Shown one piece after another: positions 1 through 10,502 of a DNA stretch of 64,000 nucleotides. The first letter of the stretch is position 1, and every line of letters begins with the position of its first letter. The notes beneath the pieces are model-generated. The model did no database searches and was not told where the DNA came from. It saw only the letters and a list, made by a program, of their open reading frames with translations. This stretch comes from Chlorella sorokiniana (taxonomy: Eukaryota > Chlorophyta > Trebouxiophyceae > Chlorellales > Chlorellaceae). The stretch covers positions 1,116,001 through 1,180,000 of the forward strand of contig CP084618.1 in assembly GCA_025917655.1 (NCBI GenBank), in the 5' to 3' direction. Position numbers and translations under genes: made by a program.

Positions 1-243
1 CGGTGCCGTCGCTGCGTGGGCCCCAGGGCCCTCCCGCGCTGCTGGCTGCCCATCCGCCCGCCTCTGCTCCACCTCCTGTTCTTGGCATGGGAGCTTGCGC
101 TGCTTAGGGTGCCCCCACAGCCCGCATCGCAACCCTGCGCTGCCGCACTTGCCATTGAGGGTTGAGATGGGAAGGGAAGCCAGGGAAGCTGCCGCTGCCA
201 TCGCTGCGTTGCCCTCACCCCCACCCTTCCTGTCGTGTCGCAG

Positions 244-3200
244 CGTGGACGCGCAGGGCGTGATGCAGTACATGCAGCAGGTGCAGGCGGCGGGGCTGGA
301 GGCCGACGACCCGCTCAGCTCCTACATGCTGCAGGTGCCGCACCGTACCGCTCGGTACTGCTGCTGCCGTGCAGACGTGGTCACATATAGCTGGATGGCC
401 CGGAACGAAGCTTGCTTGCTGTGCAGCTGCCAGCCAAGCAGCGACGTGCGCAGTGGTGCAGCGCAGATTCCTTGCCTCGCCGCCCCCTGCTGCCAGCCCT
501 GCCTCCCCGGCGTCCGACTCTGTCCACCTGCTCTTCTGCCTCTCACCTTCTTCTGCACGCCATGCTGTGTGTGCCGCAGGCGGGCGCCCGCATCTGCAAG
601 ACTCTGGGCTCCGACTTCCTGCCCTACCTCCAGCTGGTCATGCCGCCACTGCTGGCCGCCGCCAAGGTGGGTGTGCGGACGCTGCTGCCCCTGCTGCTCC
701 GCCCCCTCGCTCTGCTCCCGGCGCTGCCGGCCGCGGCAAGGAGGTTGCAGGGCGTTGGCTGGTTGCCGACGCGGCGCCGCCGCTGTGCCATGCCGGACAG
801 CGTGTGCGGGCCGGGTTGGACCGCAGCAGCAGCCGTGCCCCCCTCCTTTCTTGTGTGCTGCCCCCGTGATCTATATTTCTTGCTTTCTTCCATGTGCACA
901 CACTCACAAATGCTCTTACAACACTACCTCCCCCTCCCTCCCTTGATGCCCCTTCTCTCTGTAGCAAAAGCCGGACCTGATGGTCAGGGACGCCCTGGAC
1001 GACACCACTGCGGGGGATTCTGAGGACGACGATGATGTGAGCGGTGCCGGCGGCGTGTGTGTGGTTGCATGGGTGTGTGGTGGCATGTGTGTGTGTGTAT
1101 GGGTGTGTGGTGGTGGGAGGCTCCACTCGCCCACTCCATACTCCCCGCATGCACACACCACACACACAAACGCACACCCACCCACCCACCCACCCACCCA
1201 TGTCGCTGATCCCCTTCTTCGTCTCGCAGCTGGAGACCTTTGTGGTGGGGGCAAGCGCGTGTCGCTGCACACCAGCGTGCTGGAGGAAAAGGCGACGGGT
1301 GTGTGTTGTGTGTGCGGGGGGCGCTGGCCCTGCATCCAGGCACGGCTGTGTGCGCACTGTGCGGCTGCCTGTTCCTTCTTTCGCTTTGGGCAGGGCACGC
1401 GCTTCGATGCCACTTGTTTGATGTGCACGCCTCGATGCGGCGCCTGTCCGCGTTGCGCCCACCACCCTCCCTCCTCCCTCCCCTCCCTCCAACCCTCTGC
1501 CCCCGCCCCACCGCCACGCGCGCCAACCAACCGCCGCACCCACCGCTGCACCCACTGCAGCCTGCAGCATGATCTGTTGCTACGCGGATGAGCTCAAGGA
1601 TGGCTTCTATCCGTATGTGGAGGAGGTGAGGGGCCATTGAGCCTGGGAGGCCGGGCCTTGCTGTCCCCTGGCTGTGCATGTTTCTTCTATTCTGTGCACC
1701 CCGCGTGTGCTGTTTGGTGGTTCGTGTGTGTGGTTCTCGTCCCTCCACCCCATCACCACCTCACACACGCACACCCCCAGCCCCCCACACACACACACAC
1801 ACACACACGAGCGCCACCGCCCCCTCCCCCGTCCCCCCATCCTCCTGGCCCCTCAGGTCACACAAATCATGGTGCCGCTGCTCAAGTTCTACTTCAACGA
1901 AGACGTGCGGGCCAGCGCGGCGCAGGTGGGCATGCGGCTGCTGAGCCGGCGCACGGCTGGCGCTCAAAACCTTGGCCCGCACCAACCGGCGGGTGCCCTC
2001 CCGTGCGGGCGCCCTCCGATTGGGGCCTTGCCCGCCTTGCCGCCGCCGCGCTGCGTGCGCTGCGTGCCCGGCGCTGCACCGGCCCCGGCCTCACCCCAGC
2101 CGCTTCCTGCCCCCTTTTTTGCCTGCAGGCGCTGCCCGAGATGCTGCGCAGCGCCAGCCTGGCGGCGGAGAAAGGGCTGGGCCCCGACCAGGCATACGTG
2201 CGCAACATGCTGGGCTTCTTGTGGGAACCCCTTGTGGAGGCCATTCCCAAGGTGCGGCCGCCGCGCGGCCCTGCTGGCGCAGCCGGCAGCCCTCGAACTG
2301 CGTGCCGGGGTGCTGCTGCCCTCGCTCCCCGCCCGCCCGCCTGACGGGCGCTGATGCTGCGCGCTGCGGGCTGCTCAGCTGGCGGCCTCCGCCTGCTGGG
2401 GGCCGACCACGCGTTCCGTTCTGGTTGCTGCCCTGCGCCCGCTGTGGCCGCCCTCTGGGTGCTGACCGTTTGCTTGCTGCGCTGCGCACGCTGCGCACGC
2501 TGTGGTCACACGCCGCAGGAGCCTGACATGGACATCCTGGTCAACCTTTTGGAGGCCGGTGAGGGCGCTGCTGGGCGCTGCCGCGTGCCGCATGCCGCGT
2601 CCGACCTGCCGCGTGGCCATCGAGCCGAGAACCACGGTTCCCCGCCGCCGACCGAGCGCTCGCCTTGCGTGCGCCCCGCTGACCGCGCCGCGCTTTCCTC
2701 CCCCGCAGCCGACGACATCATGGACATCGTGGATGGCCCCAAGATGCTCACCCTGGACCAGGTGCGCCACATGCTCCGGCTGTTCCTGTTTCCAGGCCCC
2801 TTTGCTGGCGGCTGGGCTCTCGGATGGCCATCGGCGGGTGTTGCTGGCCGAGTCGCCGGATGCCGATTTTCGGTGCCACCCGCCTCCACGGTCGCCACCG
2901 CGCTCCTCCCCGCCCACACGGCCCTTCCCCTCTCCCTGTCCCTCCCTGGCCCCTGCCTCAGCTCACCGCGCTGTTTGCCAAGTTTGCGGGGTGCTGCAAG
3001 AGTACGAGGAGCGGCGCGCGGAGCGCATGCAGCGCATGCAGTCCGAGGTGCGGCCCTCCCATCAACATCATTCTTCCGCGCTTTCCATCATCATCTGTCG
3101 CGCTTCCCATCATCATCTGCGGTCTTGCTTGCCTGGCGGCCTCGTGGCGCGTGGGGCTTGGCGAGCGGGCGCGGCGCGCGCTGCCCCACCGCCGCTGCCT

Positions 3201-6200
3201 GCGTGCAGCCGAGCAGAAGCTGGGGGCGCGCCCCTAGCAATGCAGGCAGTTGTCCTCATCACACTTCCTTGGCTGTGCGTGCAGGACTTTGATGCCGAGG
3301 AGCAGGAGCAGATAGAGCAGGAACATGAGTCCGGTGGGCGGGGGTGCCGCCTAGGCACCCGCATCAGTGCCGCCGTTTGCGGTGCTGAGGGCAGCAGGGG
3401 GCTTGCCGCCGGCGTCCGCGGCCGTGCCCAGCGCCCCCTACTATCCCCTCGTGCTTGTGGCGGGCGTGTGATTGACCACGCCTGCCCGCCCGTGTCACCT
3501 GCTGCCTCCGTGCTTGCTTTCCTCCCGCCGCACCGCAGAGACGGAGCTGCTGGATGCGCTGGGCACCTGCATTGCCACCAGCCTGCGCCTCTTCGGGGTG
3601 CGCCTCCTTTTCGTTCTTCATCTTTATCCAGGGATCTTTCACTTGAGGGCGCAGCCGCAGCCGCCCGCCGCTGTGCTTTACACCCAGCTGTGCATCTCCT
3701 GTGCCTGCACGCCAGCATGCCTGCTGACAGCGCCACTGGCTGCCAAAGGGCATGCGCAGCGCCGCCTGCCGAGGCTTCCGCAGCGAGCACGCCGCCTCGG
3801 CAGCACCCCAGAACACCTCTGCCGTCAAGCCACGAGTGCTCATCCGCCGTGTCTGGCGCCCCTCCGCCCCGCAGGATGCTGCGCTGCCGCTGGTGGAGGC
3901 CCTCATGCCCGCCGTCAGCCGCCTTCTGGAGAAGGGGCGCTTCCCGGGTGAGCAAGCCGCCCCGCTGGCGCAGCAGCACGCAGCCCAGCAGCCCAGCACG
4001 TGCAGCAGCCCAGCACGCAGCAGCAGCAGCACGCAGCCCAGGCCGCCGCCGACCGGCGGCTGGAGCTGCCCGGCGGGCCGCGGCCAGCCCCTGATCGTGC
4101 CGCGGCACGCAGCTGGGCGCTGCGCTCGCACCGGCCCTGCTCCTGCCCGCTTCCCTGCTTCCCGCCCAACCGCTGCCCGTGTGTTCAATGTTCTCTCTGC
4201 GCTGACGTCCCTTTCCATCCCATATTTCGACAGCTTCCTTGCTTGGCAGCGCAGCTGCGCAACGCCTACCCGCGCCGCTTTCGCCGCCTCCTCCCACCTG
4301 CGAAACCCCGCGCCCGCCCTCACTGCCTGTTTGCTTCCACGCGTTGCCGTGCGCTGCGCAGAGGAGCGTCGCATCGCCATCTGTGTGATGGATGACGTCC
4401 TGGAGCACTCGGCGGCGGGGCGGGCTGGCACGGCGCCCAGGTGCTGCCGGTGCTGATGCAGGGCTGCGCCGACCGCGACCCCGCCGTGCGCCAGTGCTCC
4501 GTCTACGGCCTGGGCTGCGCCGTGCAGCACCAGTGAGTGTGGGGGTGGAGGGATGGGGGGGAAGGGGGCTGTTGTCTGTCTTCTCTTTTGAGGGGGTGGG
4601 ATGGGGTGGGGGTTATTGTTCTGGTTTCCTCTTTTGGCGGGAGGGTGGGGTGGGTGTGGGGGGCTGCTCCGTCAGGAGCAGCGGCCGCTGTGCTGTCGTG
4701 CTTGGCACGGGGAGTGAGCAGGCCGCCGCCCCCATCCCCCGGCTCCTGGCCTGCACGTGCGCTTCCGCCTGCACTGCTCGCGGCCTTGACCACTCCACCA
4801 TCCGACGACTGGGCGTCTTGCCCGGCGTGCACCCTTTTGGATGCCCTTTCGCTGCTTGGCTGAGCGGCCCTCCGCCTGGCTGCGCCCCGCAGGCCGCCGG
4901 GCTTCCAGCCGCACGCCGCCGCCGTCGTCCAGGCGATCCTGGGGCTGCTGTCCGCCCCCGACGCCCGCTCCGACGACAACGAGCAGTGCTTCGACAACGC
5001 CGTGTCTGGTGGGTGCTGCGCCGGCGACCCACGTTTCACCGACGGCTGACCGTCGCCTGCAGTGGGCTCCCGCTGCCGGCCTGGCTGTGTGGGCGCTGCA
5101 CTGGCACGGCTGGCGGTTGCGGCAGCGCGGCCTGGCGACCCATCCCCTTGCGTGCGGAAGCCTGAGTGTGGGTTTGACGAGCGGTCGACGATAAAATGAA
5201 ACACCCCGCTTGTCTTCCCCATACGCTGCAGCCCTGGGCAAGGTGCTGGAGTTCCAGCCGGGGGCCATCGACGCGCAGGGTGAGGCCAGGCAGCGGCCCC
5301 CTCTTGCATGCTCCCGCCTGCACCCTGCACTGCCGCTGCCCTCTTGCTGCCGGCCTGCTTCTAGCGCTCTCCCCCCCCGCCGTCAATCAACCCTGGCCAG
5401 TTCGCTGCCGCCGCTGCTGCCCCCGCCTGCCTGCGTCCCCCGAAACCAGCCTCCCGCTCCCGCTCACCTCCTCCCCCCGCCTGCCCCCTTCCCATCCCCT
5501 CCCCCGCCCCCGCCGCTGCAGCCGGCAGCCTGTTCCTGTCCCACCTGCCCATCAAGGCCGACACGGTGGAGGCCAAGGTGGTGCACAAGCAGCTGCTGGG
5601 CTTCATCCAACGCTCCGATCCGCGGTGAGTGCTGCTCGGTTGCCGTGTGTGACTGTGTGTGTTGTGCTGGCGGGTGGGTGGTGTATGTGTGGGGGGGCGC
5701 GTGGTGGTGTGTGTGGGTGGTGTGGGTGGGGGCGCGTGGAGGGGGGCGCGTGGAGGGGGCGGCGGCGTTGATTTCTTGGTGCTATTCGCGGTGGTAGTGG
5801 GATGGGGCGGCGGCGGGCGCATGCCTCGAGCGCTGCGACCCGCCCGCCGGGCGGTGGAGCAGCATCTTGGCGGCGGCGGTTTGGCAGCATCTTGGCGGCG
5901 GCGCCCATACGCACCTGGCGTCGCCCTGATGCTCACCACTCTTTCCGCCCCGCCCTCGACCCCCAACATGTTCAACACCCCTTCGTCCCCCCACCCACCC
6001 CGCCGCAGCATCTTGGGTGACAACAACGCCAACCTGCCCAAGATCGTGGAGGTGTTTGTCAAGGTGGGTGCTGCACCCGCGCTCAATTCTGACTGCCCCT
6101 TGACCGGCCGTTTGTGGCAGCCGTCGGGTTCCGAAGGCCGGCAGGGCAGCGCTGCCGCCCCTCCCTCTTTCTTGCCGACCTCGATGTGGCAGTGGCAACC

Positions 6201-6939
6201 GGGTTGCGCCCAGCTGCGCTTGTCTGCTGCCGCCGCTGCCCTGAGCAGGTGCTGGGCAAGGGGGACAAGCTGGTGGAGCCGGCAGTCGCGGCGCAGATGG
6301 CGGCGCTGCTGAAGCAGATGCAGGTGGGTGGTGGAAGACGTTGAGCTGTGCATGCTGGTGCTGATGCTGGATGGGTGGGTGGGTGAGTGGCAGAGCCTGT
6401 GCGTGTGTGTTTGCGTCAAGAGGGCGGGCGGTGTCTGTGTGGGGGAGGGGGGTGGTGGGCGCCAGGCTCGCCTGTGCAGCACGCTTTGCTGGCTCACAAG
6501 CTGCGCAGCGCCCGCGAAGGGCCTTGCGCGTGCCGCTGCTCCCTTCGGCCCTGACGCTTTCGCTTTCGCTTTCCCCCTCTTGGCCCTGCCTGCTGCTGCT
6601 GCAGGCCGCGCTGCCAGCCGATGTTCCAGGTGGGTGGAACGGGGTGGGTGCTGCTCCTCTTCCTGCTCTTTTTGACAAGCATGTCTTTCGCGAAAAAGCT
6701 TTGTTTTGCAGCCTGGCCTTTCGGTATTGTGTGCTGGCGCCGTGCGGGCAGCACGCCGTCGCCGCCGCTCTCAGCGCCCCCGTGTTCTCAGGGGCTTGGG
6801 CGGCGCCTGGGGGTCAGCAGCAACGTGGCAGGCTCCTCACTTTCTTCCCCGCCTGCTGCCCTCCGCCCCGTCGCAGGGCTTTGTGTCGGGCCTGAAGCCC
6901 AAGCAGCAGCAGCGCCTGCAGGACGTGCTGTCGCGGTGA
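244..6939 (+). CDS. IPO5: Importin-5 (karyopherin beta-3 / RanBP5) C-terminal half, 5' partial
   Basis: HEAT-repeat nuclear import receptor that carries cargo, including ribosomal proteins, through the nuclear pore under Ran control. Spliced exons read in family order: DPLSSYMLQ, then ICKTLGSDFLPYL, an acidic GDSEDDDD loop, LEEKATACSMICCYADELK, MVPLLKFYFNEDVRASAA, acidic DFDAEEQEQIEQEHES, RRIAICVMDDVLEH, DPAVRQCSVYGLG, GDNNANLPKIVEVF and the terminal KPKQQQRLQDVLSR-stop. Each matches the corresponding part of human IPO5. Proposed exons: 244-333, 580-666, 965-1036, 1230-1298, 1561-1625, 1857-1925, 2129-2251, 2519-2558, 2709-2761, 2962-3047, 3285-3333, 3539-3597, 3874-3947, 4362-4532, 4893-5008, 5232-5279, 5522-5624, 6009-6063, 6249-6323, 6605-6629, 6877-6939. 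The N-terminal half lies before the window. Two frame breaks, at GGGG runs 2988-2991 and 4417-4420, each need one extra G. A TGTAA signal follows at 7071. Confidence 0.93.
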
Positions 6940-7421
6940 CCAGCAGCGAGTGTTGGGAGCGGCGGCAGTCCCCCGACAGCCAAGCAGCGGCTTGAGCACC
7001 CCTCGCCCTGCCGCTGCTGCTGGACCTTTGCCGACCTTGCTGTGCGGCCCGTTCCGCTATAATCTTCCGCTGTAAGCCAAGGCAGCTTGCGCAGTGTGGG
7101 TGGCTTCCACAGCTATGCCAGGAGGGGGAGGAAGGTGTGGGGACAGGTGCCCTGGATTGGGGGCCCGTCTTGTTTGCGGTGGCAGAGCGGATTCCCAGCC
7201 GCCCGTGGCCCTTAAAATGCCGGGTATGTGCCATGCATGGTGGTGGAAATCAAAAGAGCGAGGGTCAAGGCTTGGGCACCCAGCAAACAACCAGGTCCCC
7301 CTGACGGTGAATTTGGCGCGCGCACTCCCTGTCCCAGGGATTCATGACGGCTGTCCCAAAGATGTCAGTTTGCCGGCCGCCTTCACTCTGTTCCTCTTTT
7401 ACCTCTCGTACGCTCGCCATC
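6940..7421. other. Intergenic region between importin-5 and the ZIP gene
   Basis: Holds the importin 3' UTR, with a TGTAA polyadenylation-type motif at 7071-7075 about 130 bases after the stop, and then the 5' region of the ZIP gene. I see no further gene or clear TATA box here. Confidence 0.6.
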
Positions 7422-10086
7422 ATGCCCTCCCGTCGGGCTCAGGCGCTCCTCCTGCTGGCCGGGCTCCTCCTACTGGCTGGGCATGCCCGCGCCGGCCTGG
7501 TGCACACGCGGTCCCTAGCCGGCCCAGAGCACGACCACGGCGACGAAGACCACGCTGAGGAGCACGCAGCTGCCCCTGGCCCCGCGCATGAGCATGACCA
7601 CGAGGAGCACTCCCACGCCCATGAGGGCGAGGACCACGACCACGGCCACGACCACGAACACGGCGAGGAAGAACACGCGCACGAGGCCGAAGCCCCCGCC
7701 GGCGCGGTTGCCGCCTCCACCTCCGCCGCCGAGGGCGAAGATCACGACCACGAGCATGGCGACGAGGAGCACGGCGCTGAGGAGCATGGCGACCATGAGC
7801 ATGGCGCTGAGGAGCATGAGGACGACCACGGGCACAGCCACGGCGGCCACTCGCACGAGGGCCACATTCATGGCGTGACCATGCTGGAGTTTGGTGAGCG
7901 GGCGGGGTTCTCCTGGGATGGCGCCGGGTCCCCGCGAACGTGCGGCTGCGCTTTCTGGCCGTTCCAGCCCCTCCCCTGCCGGTGTATCACCACCTCCAGT
8001 TCGTGCATCAACTGCCTTTGCCCACCCTCTGTGTCCTGCAGCTGCCGTGGCGGCGGAGCTGGGCTCTGTGGAGGCCGCCAAGGCCGACGTGTGCTCGGCG
8101 ACGGCGGCCGAGGACTACAACATGGGCCTGCACATCGGCTCCATCTTCATCCTGCTGGCCGTGTCGGCGGCGGGGCGCTGCTCCCGCTGGCGCTGCACGT
8201 CAGCCTGGCTCGCTCGCCCGCCGTCACCATCGCCGTGCGCTTTGGCGCCTACTTTGGTGAGCCTCGGAATGCCCCGGCGGGATGCGGGCGGCTTCGCACA
8301 GGGGGAAGACCCCACACTGCGTGCACCCTGCCCATGCGGCAGCTGCTGCTGGTCTCCGCCGCATGCCAGCCCGCCTCCCCTCCGCGCCCCTGCTTCTGCT
8401 GCTTCTGCTGGCCAGCGAACAGTTGCGGCCCTGCTTCCGCCCACGGCCGCGGCCTTCTCAGAGCCTGGCTGCCCCTCCTCTGCGCTGATCGGCTTGCCCC
8501 ATTATGTTCCCCCCAAACCCCCTGTTCCAGGCTTCGGCACCATCCTCTCCACCGCCTTCATACACATGCTGCTGCCCCGCCGCCGCCGACCTCTCCTCGC
8601 CCTGCCTGCCCGAGTCGTGGCTGGACGCGTACGAGGCGTGGGCGTACCTCTTTGTGGTGCTGACCATCGTGCTGATGCAGCTGGTGGACTACCTGGTGGA
8701 GGGGGCGTACCGCCAGTACCTCGCGCGGCGCCGCGGCGGCGCGCCCGCCGCCGTCGACGCCGTCGACAACGGCATCGCCTCGCTGCACGGCCCGGTGGGA
8801 GTCACCGCCGTGCACCCCCGGCTGCACCGAGGCGGGGCTGCACGTGCACGGCGGCTCGCCGCCCACCGCGCCGCCGCACCCCCGCCAACGCGCTGGTCGC
8901 CGCCGAGGAGGGCGCCCTGGAGAGCAAGAGCTCGGGAGAGGGAGGTGGGCGCCAGGGAATGTGGCAGGGGTATTTGTATGTGCTGTCGGCGGGGAAGGGG
9001 ATGGGGAGCCCTGTTCCGCTGCTGGCAGCCCGCTGCTGGCAGCCTGCGCAGCAGCACATGGGCAACGCCGCCCGCCTCGGCTCGACACAAAGCGTCCCGT
9101 CTCTGCCTCACCCCCCCTTTCCCCGCAGGCAAGGAGTTTGGCTACGACGCCGCGCACCCCGCCCACCACCGCCACTCGGACGACCCGTCCCGCACCGTGG
9201 GGTCTACCTGCTGGAGGCGGGCATCGTCTTCCACTCGGGTGAGGGCCTTGCCTGCGCTCTGGGCTGGGCCGGGGGCACACGCTGGCCGGGTTGGCACACG
9301 CTGGCTGGGCTGGGCACATGCTGGCTGCCGACGCTGCACGGGCGGGCAGCCGCGCCGGCGCCGCCTGCTGCTGACACACTCCCGCTGCTGAAACACCTCT
9401 GCCCCCCCCCATGAAACACTCCCGATGCTGAAACACCTCTGCCCCCCCCCACCCCCACGCGCAGTCATCATCGGCATCGCGCTGGGCGTCACCGGCGGCT
9501 CCGCCTTCACCACCCTGCTCATCGCCCTCTCCTTCCACCAGTTCTTCGAGGGGCTGGCCATCGGCGCCGCGGTGGTGGATGCCGGCCTGTCCCGCCTGCG
9601 CGCGCTGCTGCTGGGCGGCATCTACGCTCACCACGCCCCTGGGCATCGCCATCGGTGAGGAAGTCGGAGGCGCACAGCGGGGCCGCCCAGCCGTTGACGC
9701 TTCGCCTGTTGCTCCTGCTCTGCGGCTGGTCGCCTCCTGCCATCCCGCCTGCCGGCTGCCTCCACTTATTTGCAAGCCGGCCCGTCTTTTGCTGGCCTGA
9801 TGCTCACCCGATCCTCACCCGCCCGCCCCCCGCCTGCCGCCGCCCGACAGGCATCGCCGTGCGCGAGAGCTACAACCAGAACTCCACCACGGCGCTGCTG
9901 GTGGAGGGCATCTTCGACTCCATCTCCACCGGCGTCCTGGTCTACGTCGTGCTGGTGGAGCTGCTGACCCCCATGATGACGCAGAGCGCGTGGCTCCGCG
10001 CCCAGCGCTGGTGGCTGCAGGCCATGGCCTTCGCCAGCTTCTGGGGCGGCGTCGCCGTCATGGCGGTGATCGGGCGGTGGGCGTGA
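7422..10086 (+). CDS. ZIP family divalent metal transporter with His-rich N-terminus
   Basis: Predicted Zn/Fe-type transporter that moves divalent metal into the cytosol across the plasma or an organelle membrane. The start at 7422 gives a signal peptide (MPSRRAQALLLLAGLLLLAG) followed by about 120 residues dominated by His, Asp and Glu (many HDH and EEH clusters). Transmembrane segments follow: MGLHIGSIFILLAVSAAG, ALLPLALHVSLARSP, FGTILSTAFIHMLLP, WAYLFVVLTIVLMQLVDYLV, and the diagnostic ZIP helices VIIGIALGVTGG and SFHQFFEGLAIGAAV, whose His/Glu bind metal. The C-terminal helix FASFWGGVAVMAVIGRWA ends at 10086. Proposed exons: 7422-7893, 8042-8257, 8531-8944, 9129-9238, 9465-9654, 9851-10086. 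At least four single-base frame breaks (8172-8175, 8575-8578, 9199-9202, near 9626) interrupt it; the residues across each break are still well conserved. Broken ZIP copies lie at 14.2 and 18.2 kb. Confidence 0.88.
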
Positions 10087-10502
10087 GGCGCGGGCGGCGG
10101 CCCGCCGCGTGACGGCCCGCGCCAGAGGGCCTGCCCGGGAATGGAGGCCGTCGCGATGATGTGCGCGCCCGTGCCTGCAACCGCAGCCCGGGCGCCCCCT
10201 GGATGATTGCAACGCGCTCGCTGTTGCACGTTCCTGTGACACTCGGATTCAAAACCCTAGCTTGCACTTCGGTAAATAGATCGTTTCTTTACGTGTTTTC
10301 CTTTGTCCCCGCTGCCCGCTGCGCCCCAATAATGCTGCCCGCTGCGCCCGAAATAACTCAAGGCTGCCCCCGTTCCGCGGGGCAGCACGTTGCCCAATAA
10401 TAAACGTGTGATAAAGCTCAGCAGGCCGGCAAGACAGCAGCAAGGTTGTCAGCAAGACAAAGGAAGCGGAGGAAGGGGGTTTGCAAAGCTGAAAGCACGT
10501 TG
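10087..10502. other. Convergent intergenic region, ZIP (+) and proline-rich gene A (-)
   Basis: Shared 3' region of two convergent genes. It contains a GC hairpin at 10363-10386 and an AATAATAAA-like stretch near 10395. Part of the sequence (about 10350-10450) is repeated at 14455-14590, which helps to mark the duplicated unit. Confidence 0.5.
10363..10386. repeat. 8-bp stem, 8-nt loop hairpin (copy 1)
   Basis: GCTGCCCC and GGGGCAGC flank the loop CGTTCCGC. It lies between the stop codons of the convergent ZIP gene and gene A. The second copy at 14500-14522 has a shortened but still perfectly paired stem. Confidence 0.7.

Noticed and set aside
3113-4530. Long - strand ORFs (over 380 codons) across the importin-5 gene
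   Set aside because: Antisense shadows in GC-rich DNA. The + strand carries conserved importin exons, and the antisense frames cross its introns with no family signal.
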